Below, one piece after another: positions 1 through 12,085 of a DNA stretch of 64,000 bases; positions within the stretch are counted from its first letter, which is position 1; every line of letters starts with the position of its first letter. This DNA comes from Gigaspora margarita (lineage: Eukaryota > Glomeromycota > Glomeromycetes > Diversisporales > Gigasporaceae): NCBI GenBank assembly GCA_009809945.1, contig WTPW01000182.1:437558-501557 (forward strand), in the 5' to 3' direction. The notes below the pieces were generated by a model. The model was given only the letters and a program-made list of their open reading frames with translations, was not told where the DNA came from and made no database searches. The translations under genes were made by a program, and so were the position numbers.

Positions 1-457
1 GCTTAAATTTGACTTTTTTGATCAAAAATCCAAAATTATGCATCTATCCTCTAAATTTCAAGCAAAATAAAAATAATTCTGCCGATTTGATGCATTTTTA
101 GGTGCTGAATAAGTTTATTTAGTGCATGTTTTTAGAATTAATTAATAAAATTTTGTGAATTATAAGATTTTATAAAATTTTATTAATAAAATTTTATAAA
201 ATCTTATAATTCATAAAATTTTACTAATTAATTCTAAAAAACATGCACTAAGTAAACTTGTTCAGCACCAAAAAATACATATAACTATATTCAAACTCAG
301 ACCAGTTCGCGAACTTTGAACTGGACCCGGACCGAACTCATAATTGAGTCTGAGTCTGGTTTGAAGTTCGAAATTAGTAAAATTTAGAGTCTGAGTCCGG
401 TTCGATCCCAGACCGAACCCGAACTGGACCGAACCCGAACTGAACCTAGGAGCACTA
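1..457. mobile_element. Terminal part of a hAT-type element entering from the left
   Basis: Bases 300-457 are a GC-richer stretch of degenerate repeats of ACCGAACCCGAACTGG type, ending in CTAGGAGCACTA. Read on the minus strand the end is TAGTGCTCCTAGG, closely resembling the terminus TAGTGCTCCGAA of the complete element at 44577-45662, which has an 8-bp duplication. I infer that this is one end of a related element whose other end lies outside the window, so no target duplication can be checked. A palindromic MITE is inserted in it. Confidence 0.5.
101..269. mobile_element. Palindromic MITE, GGTGCTGAA termini
   Basis: The two halves are near-perfect reverse complements from GGTGCTGAATAAGTTTA to its counterpart ending TTCAGCACC, with almost no loop. 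Weaker complementarity extends about 10 bp further on each side. A relative with GTGCTGAACAAGTTTACTTA termini is at 63513-63660. No coding capacity. Confidence 0.7.
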
Positions 458-531
458 TTATTAATAAATTAAAAACTTTTATTAGTAGTACTTTTTAATT
501 AAAATTTTGAGGTATCAATCTTTTCGCACTG

Positions 532-613
532 GCCCATATTTGCTTATATTTGCTTATATTTGCTTATTTTCGATTATATTTGCTTATATTTGCTCATATT
601 CACTACTACTTGC
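532..613. repeat. 12-bp tandem repeat (TATTTGCTTATA type)
   Basis: Several head-to-tail copies of ATATTTGCTTAT with substitutions. Shorter traces of the same unit reappear at about 798-850. The rest of 458-1450 is A-rich low-complexity DNA with no gene I can support. Confidence 0.7.
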
Positions 614-936
614 AAAGTGCCAGAGAAGTTAGAATTGGTGTTCTTGTAAAGTGCTGGAATAGTTACGTTATTTTCATGTGCAAAGTTCTGAAAGAATTAA
701 GGAATAAATAAAATAAAATAAAATTAAAAAAATAAAAAAAAGAAAAGTAAACCAAAAAAATAATGAAAAAAAATAAAAACGAAAAAAATAAACTATTATA
801 TTTGCTTCTATTCACTCATATTTGCTTTTATTCACTTATATTTGCTTATTTTCGCTACTTTCTAAAAAAAAATAGTAAGAAAAAAATAAAAAAACTATTT
901 TTCAGAAGTGTTAGTATTATACCACCTATACAAATG

Positions 937-1240
937 CAAGAGAAACAAGAAAAATTACCCCATATGACCCCGTACGAATTCAAGAGAATGAGCAAGACCA
1001 CCCCATATGAATGCAAGAGAAATGAGCAAGACCATCCCATACGAACGCAAGAGAAGAAAAACAAATGGACCACCTACAAGAACACTAAAAATCTACGCAA
1101 TACTATTTACAAGAATACCGAGAGGCACGTAAAGCCATTCCACAAGAACACCAATGACACCAGCTAGCGACAATTTCAACGACGACACCAACAATGACAT
1201 CAACTACAACACTAGTGATGACACCAACTAGGACAACACC
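937..1240. repeat. Degenerate tandem repeats, two types
   Basis: From 937 to 1070 there are imperfect units of about 36-48 bp containing CAAGAGAAT(G)AGCAAGACC and CCCATA(T/C)GA. From 1100 to 1240 the sequence changes to degenerate ACACCAACAATGACA-type units. The second type is like 11205-11690 and 23500-24220. A 134-codon ORF across this stretch is explained by the repeats and I do not call it a gene. Confidence 0.55.
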
Positions 1241-1658
1241 AATGTGTCGCCTTGCGCAAGGTATCAGAAAATTACTATATTTCATACCAAAAAGTATTTT
1301 TTTGTAGAAATAAAATAAAAAAATTAAAAAATAATAAATAAAAGAAAAAAAATAAAAAAAACAAATGAAACAAAATGATACTAAATGAAATGAAACGTAA
1401 CAAAAAAAACAAAATAAAAATGAAAAAAACAAAGTAAAAGCAATAGAAGATTTAAATTATTAACAAACAAAAATAAACAAAAATCTAATCTGATTTTGTA
1501 CTATGATCATCGAAACATTTTGAAATATTTTGAAAATATTAATCAAACACGTCCTTGGTATGATCCAGGATACAGATCTACTGATTCAGCCCAGTCTTAA
1601 AATATATCTTTTCACTATATATTGGAAAAGACTAAATATTGTTAAAGAGCAAACATAT

Positions 1659-1996
1659 CGATATATACCGGTAAATGATAAATATTGTTAAATAACTAAT
1701 TATCGATCTATATCAATTATATTAATACCAATATAAATCATTTATTAGATTCATATTGCAATGTAGCGGACCTATTACTATCAATATATAGTGATATTTG
1801 GTTAATTTTTAATATATATCAAATATTTTTAATAGGTTATATATTGATAATTAACAAATTTCGCTAAATATTGATAGTAATAGGTCTGCTAGATTGCGAT
1901 ATGAATCTAATAAATGATTTATATCGATATTAATATAATTGATATATATTGATAATTAGTTATTTAACGATATTTATCATTTACTAGTATATATCG
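1659..1996. mobile_element. Palindromic element, CGATATATACC termini
   Basis: The left arm (about 1659-1815) and the right arm (about 1840-1996) are reverse complements at most positions, including AATCATTTATTAGATTCATA and its complement. Further CGATATAT motifs follow to 2090. No clear target duplication. It sits directly upstream of the MULE relic. Confidence 0.65.
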
Positions 1997-3304
1997 TTTT
2001 TTAGTTATGTATCGTTATATAACCTAAATTATCGATATATGCTGTTATTTTCTAATCGATATGCATCTATATATCGATATATATCTATATAAAAAATTTT
2101 CTGATGATCCCAAGTTCTCCCAACCACACTTATGACCTAAAAGAAAGTAAAAGATTAAAGTGGTCCCAGGCAGTCCGGGCTTTGGTAAAAAAAGAGGCAG
2201 TTAAAAATTATCCTGCTCCTGCAATAGTTAATGTGGTTAAAGAGTATGTCACTGAAAAGCTGGATCTTAATATGAGCATAAAATAGCTAAAATGGAGGGA
2301 GGTTGCCAACATAAAGTATAAAGTTCATAGATCTCAAAATACTCATTTTGTTGGTACCTCTACCCTAACACAAGATATTCGTGATACAGTTTCTTTTTTA
2401 GAAAAAGAAGAGTATCTTGTTGAATCGTTCTGAATCTAGCACCATTCTACTTGTGGCTTTGTTTTCGCGCATCCAAAACAATCAAAAAACTTTAACGGCA
2501 TGGATGGCTTACTCTGATTGACTCCACACACAAGACCAATAAATATGACTGGCATTTGTTTATACTATATATTCGGAATGAATATAGTTGTTGAGATGTT
2601 AGTGGACATTTTTTTGTTAGTAATGAAGACAGTGATACAGTTGCAAAAGTGTTGGTGATAATGCGGCAGTTTTGTAGCTTCTGGAAACCTTGATATTTTT
2701 TATCAAACCAAAGCAGCGTAGAAGCCAGAAGTATTATGACAGCTTTCCCAGGTCTCCAAAAAGGCAAGCAGGAATATGAGGTGGTTCTTTGCATTGTACA
2801 TGTTATGTGAACTTGGATGAATAAAATCTACGAATCAGAAACTAGAAGCAAGATAATCCAAGCCATGCACAAGCGAAAAAAGATCAATTGTGGGATGCTT
2901 GTTCAAAAATCAATTAATGAAAGTGCCGTTCCTACTATAAAAAGATACATTTTAAGGTACTATTTGAAAAATACACACTAGTGGGCATTGTGGGCCCGCC
3001 AGCATTCTCCGTTACTTTTGCAAGTAACATCGACGAACGCTTTGGAATCATACTATAGCGAGTTAAAGAAAATGACTTTCTCTTATTATGGTTTAATCGG
3101 TGCATGTAATAACATCATTGTACTTGATTTGAAAAGGCGATCAGATTCTGATTTTGTTGCATTTGAATTTCGTGTTAAAAAAATTTCTGCCCCTAGTATC
3201 GACGATAATATAATTCAGGAGATTCACAAATTCCCCTTTCTGATTCAAAAATTAATAGTTGGTGAAGTTTTTGCTGTTGAGAGTAAAATAGAAAAAGGGA
3301 AAGC

Positions 3305-3485
3305 AGGACCCTGAAATATACATAGATAGGTCAGGTATGAGTTTGCTTATTTTTGAGGTTTTTTATGCAGATCTTTTCTATTTATAGTAATTTTTTTGCT
3401 TATTTTTAAAGTTTTTTCTGCAGATCTTTCCTTTTTTAGTAACCCTATAATTAACCTGACCTATCTATGTATATTTCGGGGTCCT
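3305..3485. mobile_element. 181-bp MITE, AGGACCC termini, 8-bp TSD
   Basis: Terminal inverted repeats of about 32 bp start AGGACCCTGAAATATACATA. They are flanked by a perfect 8-bp duplication GGGAAAGC at 3297-3304 and 3486-3493. It interrupts the MULE relic. A second, truncated copy lies at 63881-64000. The duplication length suggests a hAT-type mobilising transposase. Confidence 0.92.
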
Positions 3486-4407
3486 GGGAAAGCATTGCCG
3501 AGTTAATGATACTTGAATATTACTGCATTTTTTTTCGAAAATATATGCTTCTTTGCAAGCATATCTTCCACGAGCAAACATATGGTCCCAGGAAATTGCT
3601 GATGGCTAATACTTGGAGAAATTTTTAATGAATGTTTGATGAAAGTGGTTTTGAAATTTTTGAGTATTGTGAGTTAGTAATAGGGTACGGAATAGGCCAG
3701 GCCAAACCCGGAAAATTGTGGGCCGGGCCGGGCTTGGGCCTAGATTGGGCTCAAATTTTGAACCCGTTATTTTGTTGGGCCAGGTTTAAATTGGACCCAC
3801 TAAATACTGGATTGGGTTTGGGTTTTATAAGCATACCCGGTTTGGCCCAATGGGCCTAGTATTATTTAGTAAAACTTATATAGGTATTTTTACATTGACG
3901 ATTATTTTAACTCTGTATGTAGTGTAATGATTACATCATATATCATTCGATCATATGATTCAAGCGATTTGAGCTAATACTATATTTATATAGATAGTAC
4001 AGTACATGTGAGATAACGCATAACGATGAATAAGAACACATGTATGGCATGCGATTCAACATTTGATAGAAACTGTTTTGTCGAAGTTCCAAGATTTAAA
4101 GTCTTTGTGGTATGCTGTTAAAAAGCCAAGTTAGGAAGTTTGGTATGTGCTCAAATAAAACAAAACATAAGTACGTACTTATCTAAAGAACTAAAAAAAT
4201 AGATGAGTTAAATAGAAAAAAAAACTATAGAACTTTTGAACCGAATAAAAGTATATGTTAGAAAAGGCGCACTTATAAAATAATTGTATGTGACTCAAGG
4301 GAGTAGAGTACGTTTCTATGCTTTAAAAGTATGTGAGTCAAGAATATTTAACAATGAATGGGTTTCTTTTTCAGGTTACGTCGTTTGAAAGTACTGAACT
4401 AATATAA

Positions 4408-6798
4408 ATGGATTACGGTATGTATACTAAACAACTATATTTCGCATATTCTGAATTAGTTAATAATTATTATTATTTATTGAATAGAAAGCCCTGAAGT
4501 AACCACAAATAATGAAGGGTTTGAAATAACCACCAATGAAAGCACTGAGATAGCCACTGTTACCGAGAACTCAGAAATAACGGCTGAAAATTCTGAAATA
4601 ACAACTACTGATAGAAAACGCAAAAGAAGCAAGTCGGAATCATGGGTCTTTAAAGAAGGCCACTTTGTACATTATGATCCTCAAAAGCATAATAATCCTA
4701 GTTTTGTAATGTTATTTGTTAATTTTATGAGTTTGTTAATATCTGTAATATATATTTTGTTAGCAAATTATGCAAAATGCACATACTGTAATAGTGTTTT
4801 GAAGCATGATAATGATACGGGTACCAGCTCTCTAATTCGTCATTTAAAAAACACAAAATGTAAAAAACATTTAAATAATGGATCACAACAAACGTTACAG
4901 TTCTCTGCATCAGGCCTTACTGCCTACAAGTTTTCCCAAGAAAAAAGTCAGCAAGATATGACTGAAATGATTATTAGACATGCTTATTTATTTCGCACAG
5001 TAGAGCATGAAGGATTTTTAAAGTTTATTAGTAATTTGCAACCCAAGTATAAAGTAGTAAGTGAAAAAACAGTGCATGACGATTGTATGGATGTTGTTAA
5101 AAAACTTAAAGTGAAGGCCCATACAATGATAGAAGAGGCACCTGGATGGTTAAGTTACATATCTGACTTGTGGACATCGAACCAAACCCTTGGGTACATG
5201 GTCGTAACATGTCATTTTATAGATAAAAGTTGGAGGCTTCAAAAATTAGTTCTATCATTCAAATTAGTTCCCACGCCGCATACAGGAGTTGTAATAAGTG
5301 AAACTCTTTTTACATGTCTTAATGATTAGAATGTTGTGTCGAAAACCTTAGCGATTACTATGGATAATACAACAAGCAACGATGCAGCAATTACTAATTT
5401 AAAGCATAAACTTGATGAACAAAATGCACTTGTTGCTGAAGGGAGTTTGCTGTACCAACGTTGCTGTGCTCACGTATTAAATCTTATTGTCAACGATGGC
5501 CTCAAAAAGGTTAAAAATATTGTTAGCAAAATTAGAGAGTGTGCAAAATGGATTCACAGTTCGCAATCTNGACTACAAAATTTTGAGGATGCAATTGTCG
5601 GGTGCTGCCCTGAGCTTGTAGCAAGTCAGAGACCAGCTCTTGATGTCCCTACTCGTTGGAATTCAGTTTACTTGTTGTTAGAATCTACCATTCCATATAA
5701 AAGAGTATTTGAACGTCTTACATTGCGAAATATTAACTTCGAGCAAATTATGCCTTCTGAGGAAGATTGGAAAAAAGCTAAGAGCATTTGTGATTTCCTA
5801 AAACCATTTTATGAAGGTAATAGTAAATTTTTACTATATTTGTACGAAATAATGCTCATAGGCATTATTTCGTACAAATGTGATAATAGATTATATTGAA
5901 AACATATATTAACTAGTTATTTAAATGCAGTTACGAATATTATATCGGGAAGTAAATATTCAACAGCAAATATTTTTCTTCCTCATATTGTAAAAATTAA
6001 GCTACATCTTGAGCGAAATGCTAGCAATGTAGATCCCTTTATTTGTCAAATGATCGTACCAATGGAATCCAAATTTGACAAATACTGGGCGGATACGGGC
6101 GATGTGCACTGCATTGCGTCGATAATAGATCCTCGTTATAAAATGTTATTATTAACCCATATTTTTAAGTATAAGATGCACTTGTCATCTACTGAGGCTG
6201 AGGACAAACTGGATTTTATTAAATGAAGGTGGTTAACTCAGTGTACTTTTTAAAATATAAATTCTATTTACTAATTAGTAATTATTTTATTTATACAGAG
6301 CTACGATGATTTATAGATTAACATATACTCAATATCCAGATGCTCCTAATTATTATCATAATTATTCTTTTAATTTGCAAGATGATGAATTAATGCAAGA
6401 CTTTGACCGATACCTTGCAGCAAATCAAATTAGTATAATTAATGAAATGGATGAGTTTGAAGGATATCTCGCTGATCCACTTCTTCCCCGTTCTTCTACA
6501 GAATCTTTTGACATCTTAGCTTAGTGGAAGGAAAATGAGCAAAAATATCCTTCTGTGGCAACTATGGCAAGAGATATCCTTGCTATCCCAGTAACTTCCG
6601 TAGCTTCTGAATCAGTAAGTAAATTCTTTTAAATATGAAATAATTAAAGTTAACGTATTTTACTTTATTCAGATTTTTAGTGTGGCAGGAAGAATAGTCA
6701 ATGATTATCGGTCAAACCTTAGCTCTGAAACCATTGAGATATTGATTTGCGGTCAAGATTGGCTAAAAGATGCAAAAGAACAAGGCTGGACATGCTAG
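4408..6798 (+). pseudogene. hAT transposase pseudogene
   Basis: Would encode a hAT-family transposase: BED-type zinc finger, RNase H-like core and C-terminal dimerisation region. A likely ATG at 4408 is followed by a GT-AG intron. The basic segment RKRKRSKSESW precedes a BED finger CTYCNSVLKHDND...HLKNTKC (about 4780-4860). Core motifs are DLWTSNQTLGYMVVTCHF (about 5167), ITMDNTTSNDAA (about 5350), CCAHVLNLIVNDGLK (about 5462) and LDVPTRWNSVYLLLE (about 5640). The dimerisation part contains YPSVATMARDILAIPVTSVA and, after an intron, IFSVAGRIVNDYRSNLS, ending at TAG 6796. In-frame stops at 5327 (TAG where W is expected), 6224 and 6522 make it non-functional. An intron at about 5816-5930 contains a perfect hairpin. 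Confidence 0.9.
5838..5879. repeat. Perfect 18-bp hairpin in a hAT intron
   Basis: ATTTGTACGAAATAATGC is followed by a 6-base loop and its exact reverse complement. It lies in the presumed intron between the segments ending KPFYEG and starting VTNIISGSKY of the hAT transposase. Confidence 0.8.
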
Positions 6799-8025
6799 AA
6801 AGTTATTATATTTAGAATTTGGATTTTTTTTTATTTGAAGCAATTAAGCTAACCTTTTTTCTTCTAACTTTTCAGATACGCTTCATAATAGGATAAAAAA
6901 AGAGATAGTAAGTTTATCGTCTTACACTAATATTTGGTTAAATTCGGTAGTCAAATTTTTNAATATATTCTCGATTTAAAAAATAATTGATATTAAATTG
7001 AAAAAATGATCAGACCCTGAGAAATTATAATGTTTTAACCTTTGTAAGTATTTAAATTTTAAATTATTCAAAAAAATGTAAAACTTTTAATCGGCTATGT
7101 TCATNTTCAAATATTNGAAATTTAATTCAGACCATTAGACTAAAATTGGATTGGATGAATTAATTAATAGATAATGTTAAGAACGAAGTGCAATGAAGAG
7201 TATTTTAATGTCAAGTGAAGTGGTATATCTAATTAGATAATCCATCCTTATAATTTTATCTAGGATGTCTATATTCATACATCGAAGTATTCAATGTATA
7301 CATGAGTTTAATAAAAAAAATGCAATTGGATCTAAGAAACATAATTCTATACCATTTATTATAATAATACGTTAATAAATATTCTTATTTAGTCATCAAC
7401 TTAAAATAAAAACTATTTATTATCATGGGCAAATTATACCTGTGGTTCTACCTGCTATCAATTTGTCTATTATGCAGCTTCCAAAAATTGTTTTTTTTTT
7501 ATTTCCGTTATCATCTTCCTGATCTAGTTCATCTAACCAGCATGTGATTAGTTTTAATAATTTTTGTTGTGTAGGTCATTTATCATCCATCTGGTCATAT
7601 AAACTTTCTACTTTTTGGGATCAGCACAAAAAAAGAGTCTTGTTACGTATAATTTTTAATATGAGTTATATTAATGGACTGGGTTTGGGCCAGGCCTAAT
7701 TTGTATCAAACCCGGCCCGGCTCATACTCTGGAGTTTTTGTTTTAACTGGCCCGGGCTTGGGCTCAAAAATATTTTTTGGGTTTGGGTTTTTTTTGAACA
7801 GGCCCGGCCCGGCCCGGCCCATTCCGTACCCTAGTTAGTAAGTTTAGAACCTTTTGAAAAGAACGAAACTGATAGAGCAACAACGTATAGAAAACTTACC
7901 GTTAATAAGCTAATGGAAAGGACCCATGATCTGTATTGGAGTATAGAGAAAAATGCCGATGAAAACGAAAAGGCTAAATTTATTCAAAAATTAAAATTTT
8001 GTTTAAATTCCGTTTTTCAGAAATA

Positions 8026-8603
8026 GAAAAAAAGAATTTTATGGTTAGCAAAAAATTTTAATGAAAAAAAAATAAATAAAATTTTACTTAAGCCTACCAC
8101 AAAATTTAAATTGTCATATTTACATAATAAATATTTTCTGCTAAATAAATTTTATTCTCACACTCTTTTTACCAGAAAAATTACCTGTGCCATGTGAAAT
8201 TTGCTGATCAATAAAAAAAAAAGAAATCGATGAAATCATCAATTTCTTTTTTTTTTTTTTTGACTAGCAAATTTCACATTTTCGCAAACCACAATAATTG
8301 AGTTCAAAGAAATTGCAATTTATTGCAATTAATTGGGTTTGTTTATAATTGAATCTTAAGAATTTGGGCACAATTTGCTTTTGAAACAGAGCCGTCTCTC
8401 TGTTAGAATCACCTGACACAATTTTTAGGTAATTGCTTTATCACATGATAAAATTGGCTCTAGAGGCCAGCTATCAGGATGCCAATGATCGCCAGATCAC
8501 GTAATGGTACCTGGCTTTAACAGATCTCCACAAAAGAAAAAAAATTGATTTTATCTTGCCCCGGTAAAAATTATACACCATATAATTTAAAGAACTTAAT
8601 TAG
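8026..8603. other. Gene-free AT-rich stretch with a palindrome
   Basis: An imperfect inverted repeat at about 8191-8280 has arms around ATGTGAAATTTGCT and GAAATCGATGA. From about 8396 the sequence TTAGAATCACCTGACACAAT resembles, inverted, 9781-9812. An older element of about 1.4 kb (8396-9812) is therefore possible, with TGTTAGA found at both ends. I see no ORF. Confidence 0.45.
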
Positions 8604-8961
8604 GCATTGCACCCTGCAAAGTGCTTGTATATCGCACCCCAACGATCTACCAATTAAATTTGAAGATCAGGTGTAATATGCAAATTTTTTTTGTATAACA
8701 AAATAAAAAAATTTTTCTAAAATTTGTAATATCAAAAAATTTCATCTATTAACTACCTTTCATGCTCTAACAAAAAAAATTCCTTACAAAATTTTGGTAT
8801 ATCTATCATCTACTCTAACTTCTAACACTAATCTTTACCCTAATCTTATATTATTTTGAAAATTTGTTATATAGAAATTTCTTTGTTATTCATTACACAG
8901 ATCTACAAACTATGTTTACATATATGTGTGCGATGAATTAGCATATCGCAGGGTGCGTTGC
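8604..8961. mobile_element. MITE, GCATTGCACCCTGC termini
   Basis: Inverted termini of about 36 bp (GCATTGCACCCTGCAAAGTG against GCAACGCACCCTGCGATATG) enclose 358 bp. No target duplication is clear. The interior carries, on the minus strand, the recurrent TTAGGGTAAAGATTAG plus GTAAGGAATTTTTTTTTG module described in the findings. Confidence 0.7.
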
Positions 8962-9912
8962 ATATATTTATTCTAATTTAAATATCAAATTTTCTAATTG
9001 CATAAAATTACAAATTATTTATTATTAAAACTTTAATTTTAGATTTTTACTATATTTTTACTATATAAATTTTGCAAAATTTAATTGTAAGTTTTACGTT
9101 ATATTAAAACTTATATTTTTTTATAAAAATAATTTTTTATTTTACATTGCCTGTAAAATATAATAGCACTGTGTTAATAATTATAGTTTTGTTTTTTTAA
9201 AAAAAATTTAAAAATTTATATTTAATTTTAAAGTCAAATTTACAAATTTTATATGTTTTACATATAAAATTTTGAATCGTAAACTTCAAAATTTTTTTTA
9301 AAAAAACTCAATTTGTTTGGCTTGATGAAACTCATATATTATAAAATATAAATATTGAATTTACTAATTATACTAAAAAAAAATTTTTAAATAAAACGAA
9401 TATTGATTTTTACATTTATATAAAATTATACATGAGACGAAAGCATTTCGGGTTTGAAAACACGAAATTAAAATTTGAAGACGAAATTGTTTTTGACATA
9501 TTTTACTTAAAAGATGAAATTATTTGATACTTTTTTTGAATAGATGAAATTATAAGGAACATATCTATATAAATTTTATTTGCTCTTCTTTATAAAAAAT
9601 TTTAATTTTCTCTAATGAAGACGAAATAGGCCTTTTTCAAAAATCAATTTCGGTGCCATCACTATATAAAATTCAATTTTTTATATGTTTTACTATAGAA
9701 ATGATTATCAGGTATTACTTTTGTTAGCTACTGTACCTGGTAATGATCGCCTAGTAAAATTGTGAAATGTATCACCTGTGGGATAAAAATTGTGATCTGC
9801 CATTCTGTGTTAGACCTTCTAATCTTTTAACAAAGTTTTTTTTTTAAGGAGTTTAGGGCGATCTTGGGGATTCTTGATTGCGAGATGATATAACTATTAG
9901 TTTAAGAATTTT
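8962..9912. other. Gene-free AT-rich DNA
   Basis: Long A/T runs with no ORF of interest. At 9430-9640 the word GACGAAAT/GATGAAAT recurs irregularly about six times. The 9700-9812 segment may be the inverted end of the older element starting near 8396. Confidence 0.4.
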
Positions 9913-10310
9913 TATGCAGTAGTTATCCAGCGAGCTTACAGGCATTATAAGAAGAGACCCAAATCTTTAGCAAAACAAGTTTGGGAGCTGGCAAGGAATG
10001 ATAGTACTCCTGACAGATAGAAATACTTAAATATTATTCCTCATGATGAGAGTTATTATTATATTAATAGAGAATTAATAAATTTAACAGGAAATTTGAT
10101 TTTTTTTAATTTACTATATGGACATACTATGTATATTGCTAGAACTTGGCAGAATAGAAATGAAATCAATTAGTGTATCGATTAAATTGGGTGGTCTTTG
10201 AACCAGTTAGAAAATTATTACAACAAGAAGGTTATGTACTTCTTTCTGGGTCTGATTGGTGTTCTAAGATAAAATGGATACAGAAACCCAAATATTAACT
10301 TTTGATGCTG
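9913..10310 (+). pseudogene. Relic of an unidentified protein with an IQ-like segment
   Basis: One frame reads IQRAYRHYKKRPKSLAKQVW, then ELARNDSTPDR, a stop and KYLNIIPHDESYYY, and further on WSLNQLENYYNKK, interrupted by at least four stops. The IQ-like start resembles the calmodulin-binding consensus. I recall similar hypothetical proteins in Glomeromycotina genomes but cannot name a function. No ATG or intact copy is present here. Confidence 0.5.
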
Positions 10311-10896
10311 AAGAAAATCTCATTTTGTCAAAAGGACAAATTGGGGCTGAATAATATAGAAATCTATAACCCGTTATATAAAGACTGGTAGTATGGTAGT
10401 ATAGGCTTCCGCATGGGCCAGGTAGAGCTGAGTACTAGTAGTATCCTAATCCTACCTGTTTGTACAAGAATCCCAATTCCTAAGCCCTACTCTTACCCAT
10501 ACCCGGTCCATTAGGATACGGGTACCTTTTGAACAGCCCATGGGCTCCAACTATTAGGATAAATCTAGTTTTCGCACCCTGTTAGTACTCTAATATCTCA
10601 CAGGTTATGTGCAATAATTTTATTGGACGAAATACATTAAAAATAAAATCAAAGTTTTTATTTTATTAAAAAAACAATAAGCAAATAAAATAAAAAAAAT
10701 CTAATTTATGTCATAAATTGCAAATCAATATAGCAGATGCAGAACTTAAGTAGATTTAGAATTCTATATAAACCACTATTTTTTGGGTTGATTTTACCAT
10801 ATATACACCTGTACCCTAACTCTAATTTAACTAGGAAATTCTAACTCTACTTGAATTCTGTTCTCTTTACAATATATATATAAAGATGGAGAAATA

Positions 10897-11012
10897 CTGT
10901 ATTTTCGCGAAATAACGGGCATGGGCGTTATTTAGAGGTTTGGCCCGAGTTAAGCTTAATTTAGGCCAAAATTTGTAATTTCACCCCTGCGCGTTATTTC
11001 ACGACAATACGG
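10897..11012. mobile_element. 116-bp MITE flanked by TA
   Basis: Termini CTGTATTTTCGCGAAATAAC and, inverted, CCGTATTGTCGTGAAATAAC are flanked by TA on both sides, fitting a Tc1/mariner-type target. Confidence 0.75.
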
Positions 11013-11204
11013 TAATAATTGCAAAAAGTATTAGCATTTTTGTCAAATTCGTAATGCATAGCATCAGTGGTGGTCTCTACACTGCATAGGCCTGTTTTGA
11101 AGAAAAACTATACAAATTTCCATAGGAGGGAGGGTTCGAGTATGAGTCTTGCTTCTTTTTGGTCTGTTGACTTACGTCAACTATAAAAAAAAAAATATAA
11201 TCGA

Positions 11205-11690
11205 CAAAATCTTATAGCCAGCATCAATGATATAGCCAACAAGATCTGATCACTAGCACCAACAACGATGATGCTCCAATGGCAACCAAATAGAACATAA
11301 TTAATACCTATAAAGAACAAAATACAACAGCACCAACTATAGCTTAATCACCCATCTAATTAGTACTAACAACGAAGGCTCTTATGATGACTAATTAACA
11401 ACATTAGTTTAATTAGCAACAGAACAAAAACAAAATATAGTAGCACTAGCAACAACCTAATCACTTACTAACAATAATCAATTACTAGTACTAATGCAAC
11501 TTCTATTCAGTAGTACCAGCGATAACTAAACAACAAAAGATCAGGACTTAGTAAAAGAACAAAATATAGCAACACGACTATGACTTAATTACTTACTAAC
11601 AAAAACTTAACACTAGCACCAATCTATAATGACATAGTGGTAATTACTAGCACCTACAAACGACAACGTGATTGCTATATTTAATACAGA
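11205..11690. repeat. Degenerate ACCAACAACGATGA-type repeats
   Basis: Irregular units containing AGCACCAACAACGATGATG and CTAATCACTTACTAACAA run without a clean period. The same flavour of sequence is seen at 1100-1240 and 23500-24220, suggesting a common source. Stops occur in every frame and no gene is called. Confidence 0.5.
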
Positions 11691-12085
11691 AATAAAAAGA
11701 AAAAAAAATTTTTTTAAAAAAATATGATCTATGTGATGTACATTCTACCACTTACTGGATTATGATTGGTTGTTAGTCATGTGAAATGATTTAATAGATA
11801 TCTGTGGGCTAAAAGAGCAGGGTAGCGGCATTACCCTGGCCCAGTGTTGGGAAATTGGACAATTTTGGTTTTTGGACACAGTGTCCAAAACCTGTCTAAA
11901 ACCTGTCCATAACCAAAACTAAATTTAATTGGTTTTGGACAATTATTTTATATTTAATAATTTTATTAGCCAATCAAATATTTTTTATTATTTGCTTAAA
12001 TAATATTTAAAAAAAAGTATAGTTTAAAACTTTGGCCTATATTAAGCAGAATTTTAACAATATTCTAGATATTATTTCAATATTT

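Larger units (their letters stand above)
3681..7833 (+). mobile_element. hAT element with decayed transposase
   Basis: Inverted termini TAGGGTACGGAATAGGCC and ...CCCATTCCGTACCCTA are flanked by a perfect 8-bp duplication GTTAGTAA (3673-3680 and 7834-7841), as expected for hAT. Subterminal regions are rich in GGGCCGGGCC-type words, strikingly GC-rich against the AT-rich surroundings. It carries a transposase pseudogene. Four ambiguous N bases occur inside (5570, 6961, 7105, 7116). It is inserted in the 3' part of the MULE relic. Confidence 0.93.
2104..8025 (+). pseudogene. MULE (Mutator-like) transposase relic, split by two insertions
   Basis: Scattered frames on the + strand translate to Mutator-like transposase segments. 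The N-terminal part starts MIPSSPNHTYDLKES (2104). The first catalytic Asp lies in LIDSTHKTNKY (about 2515-2548). A block with VSNEDSDTVAKVL and GLQKGKQEYEVVLCIVHVM follows, then WARQHSPLLLQVTSTNALES (about 2988-3050). A C-terminal block with TVNKLMERTHDLYWSI ends at TAG 8023-8025. Stops and frameshifts are frequent, so no protein is made. The sequence is broken at 3304 by a 181-bp MITE and at 3681 by a 4.15-kb hAT element, and resumes at 7842. Identification rests on remembered similarity to MULEs of arbuscular mycorrhizal fungi. I could not define the element's own TIRs. Confidence 0.8.

Noticed and set aside
363..375. Perfect pol III B-box-like word GGTTCGATCCC
   Set aside because: It lies in the ACCGAACCC-type repeats of a transposon terminus and has no matching A box or arms.
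763..1167. 134-codon ORF on the + strand
   Set aside because: Composition is explained by A-rich DNA and tandem repeats; no domain, and the opposite strand is similarly open.
3632..3859. 75-codon ORF
   Set aside because: It crosses the boundary of the hAT element and reads through its GGGCCGGG terminal repeats.
11053..11170. tRNA-like or SINE-like segment (AGCATCAGTGGT ... GGTTCGAGTA ... T-run)
   Set aside because: The putative B box lacks the final TCC, no cloverleaf can be formed, and the spacing between the boxes is too long for a plain tRNA.
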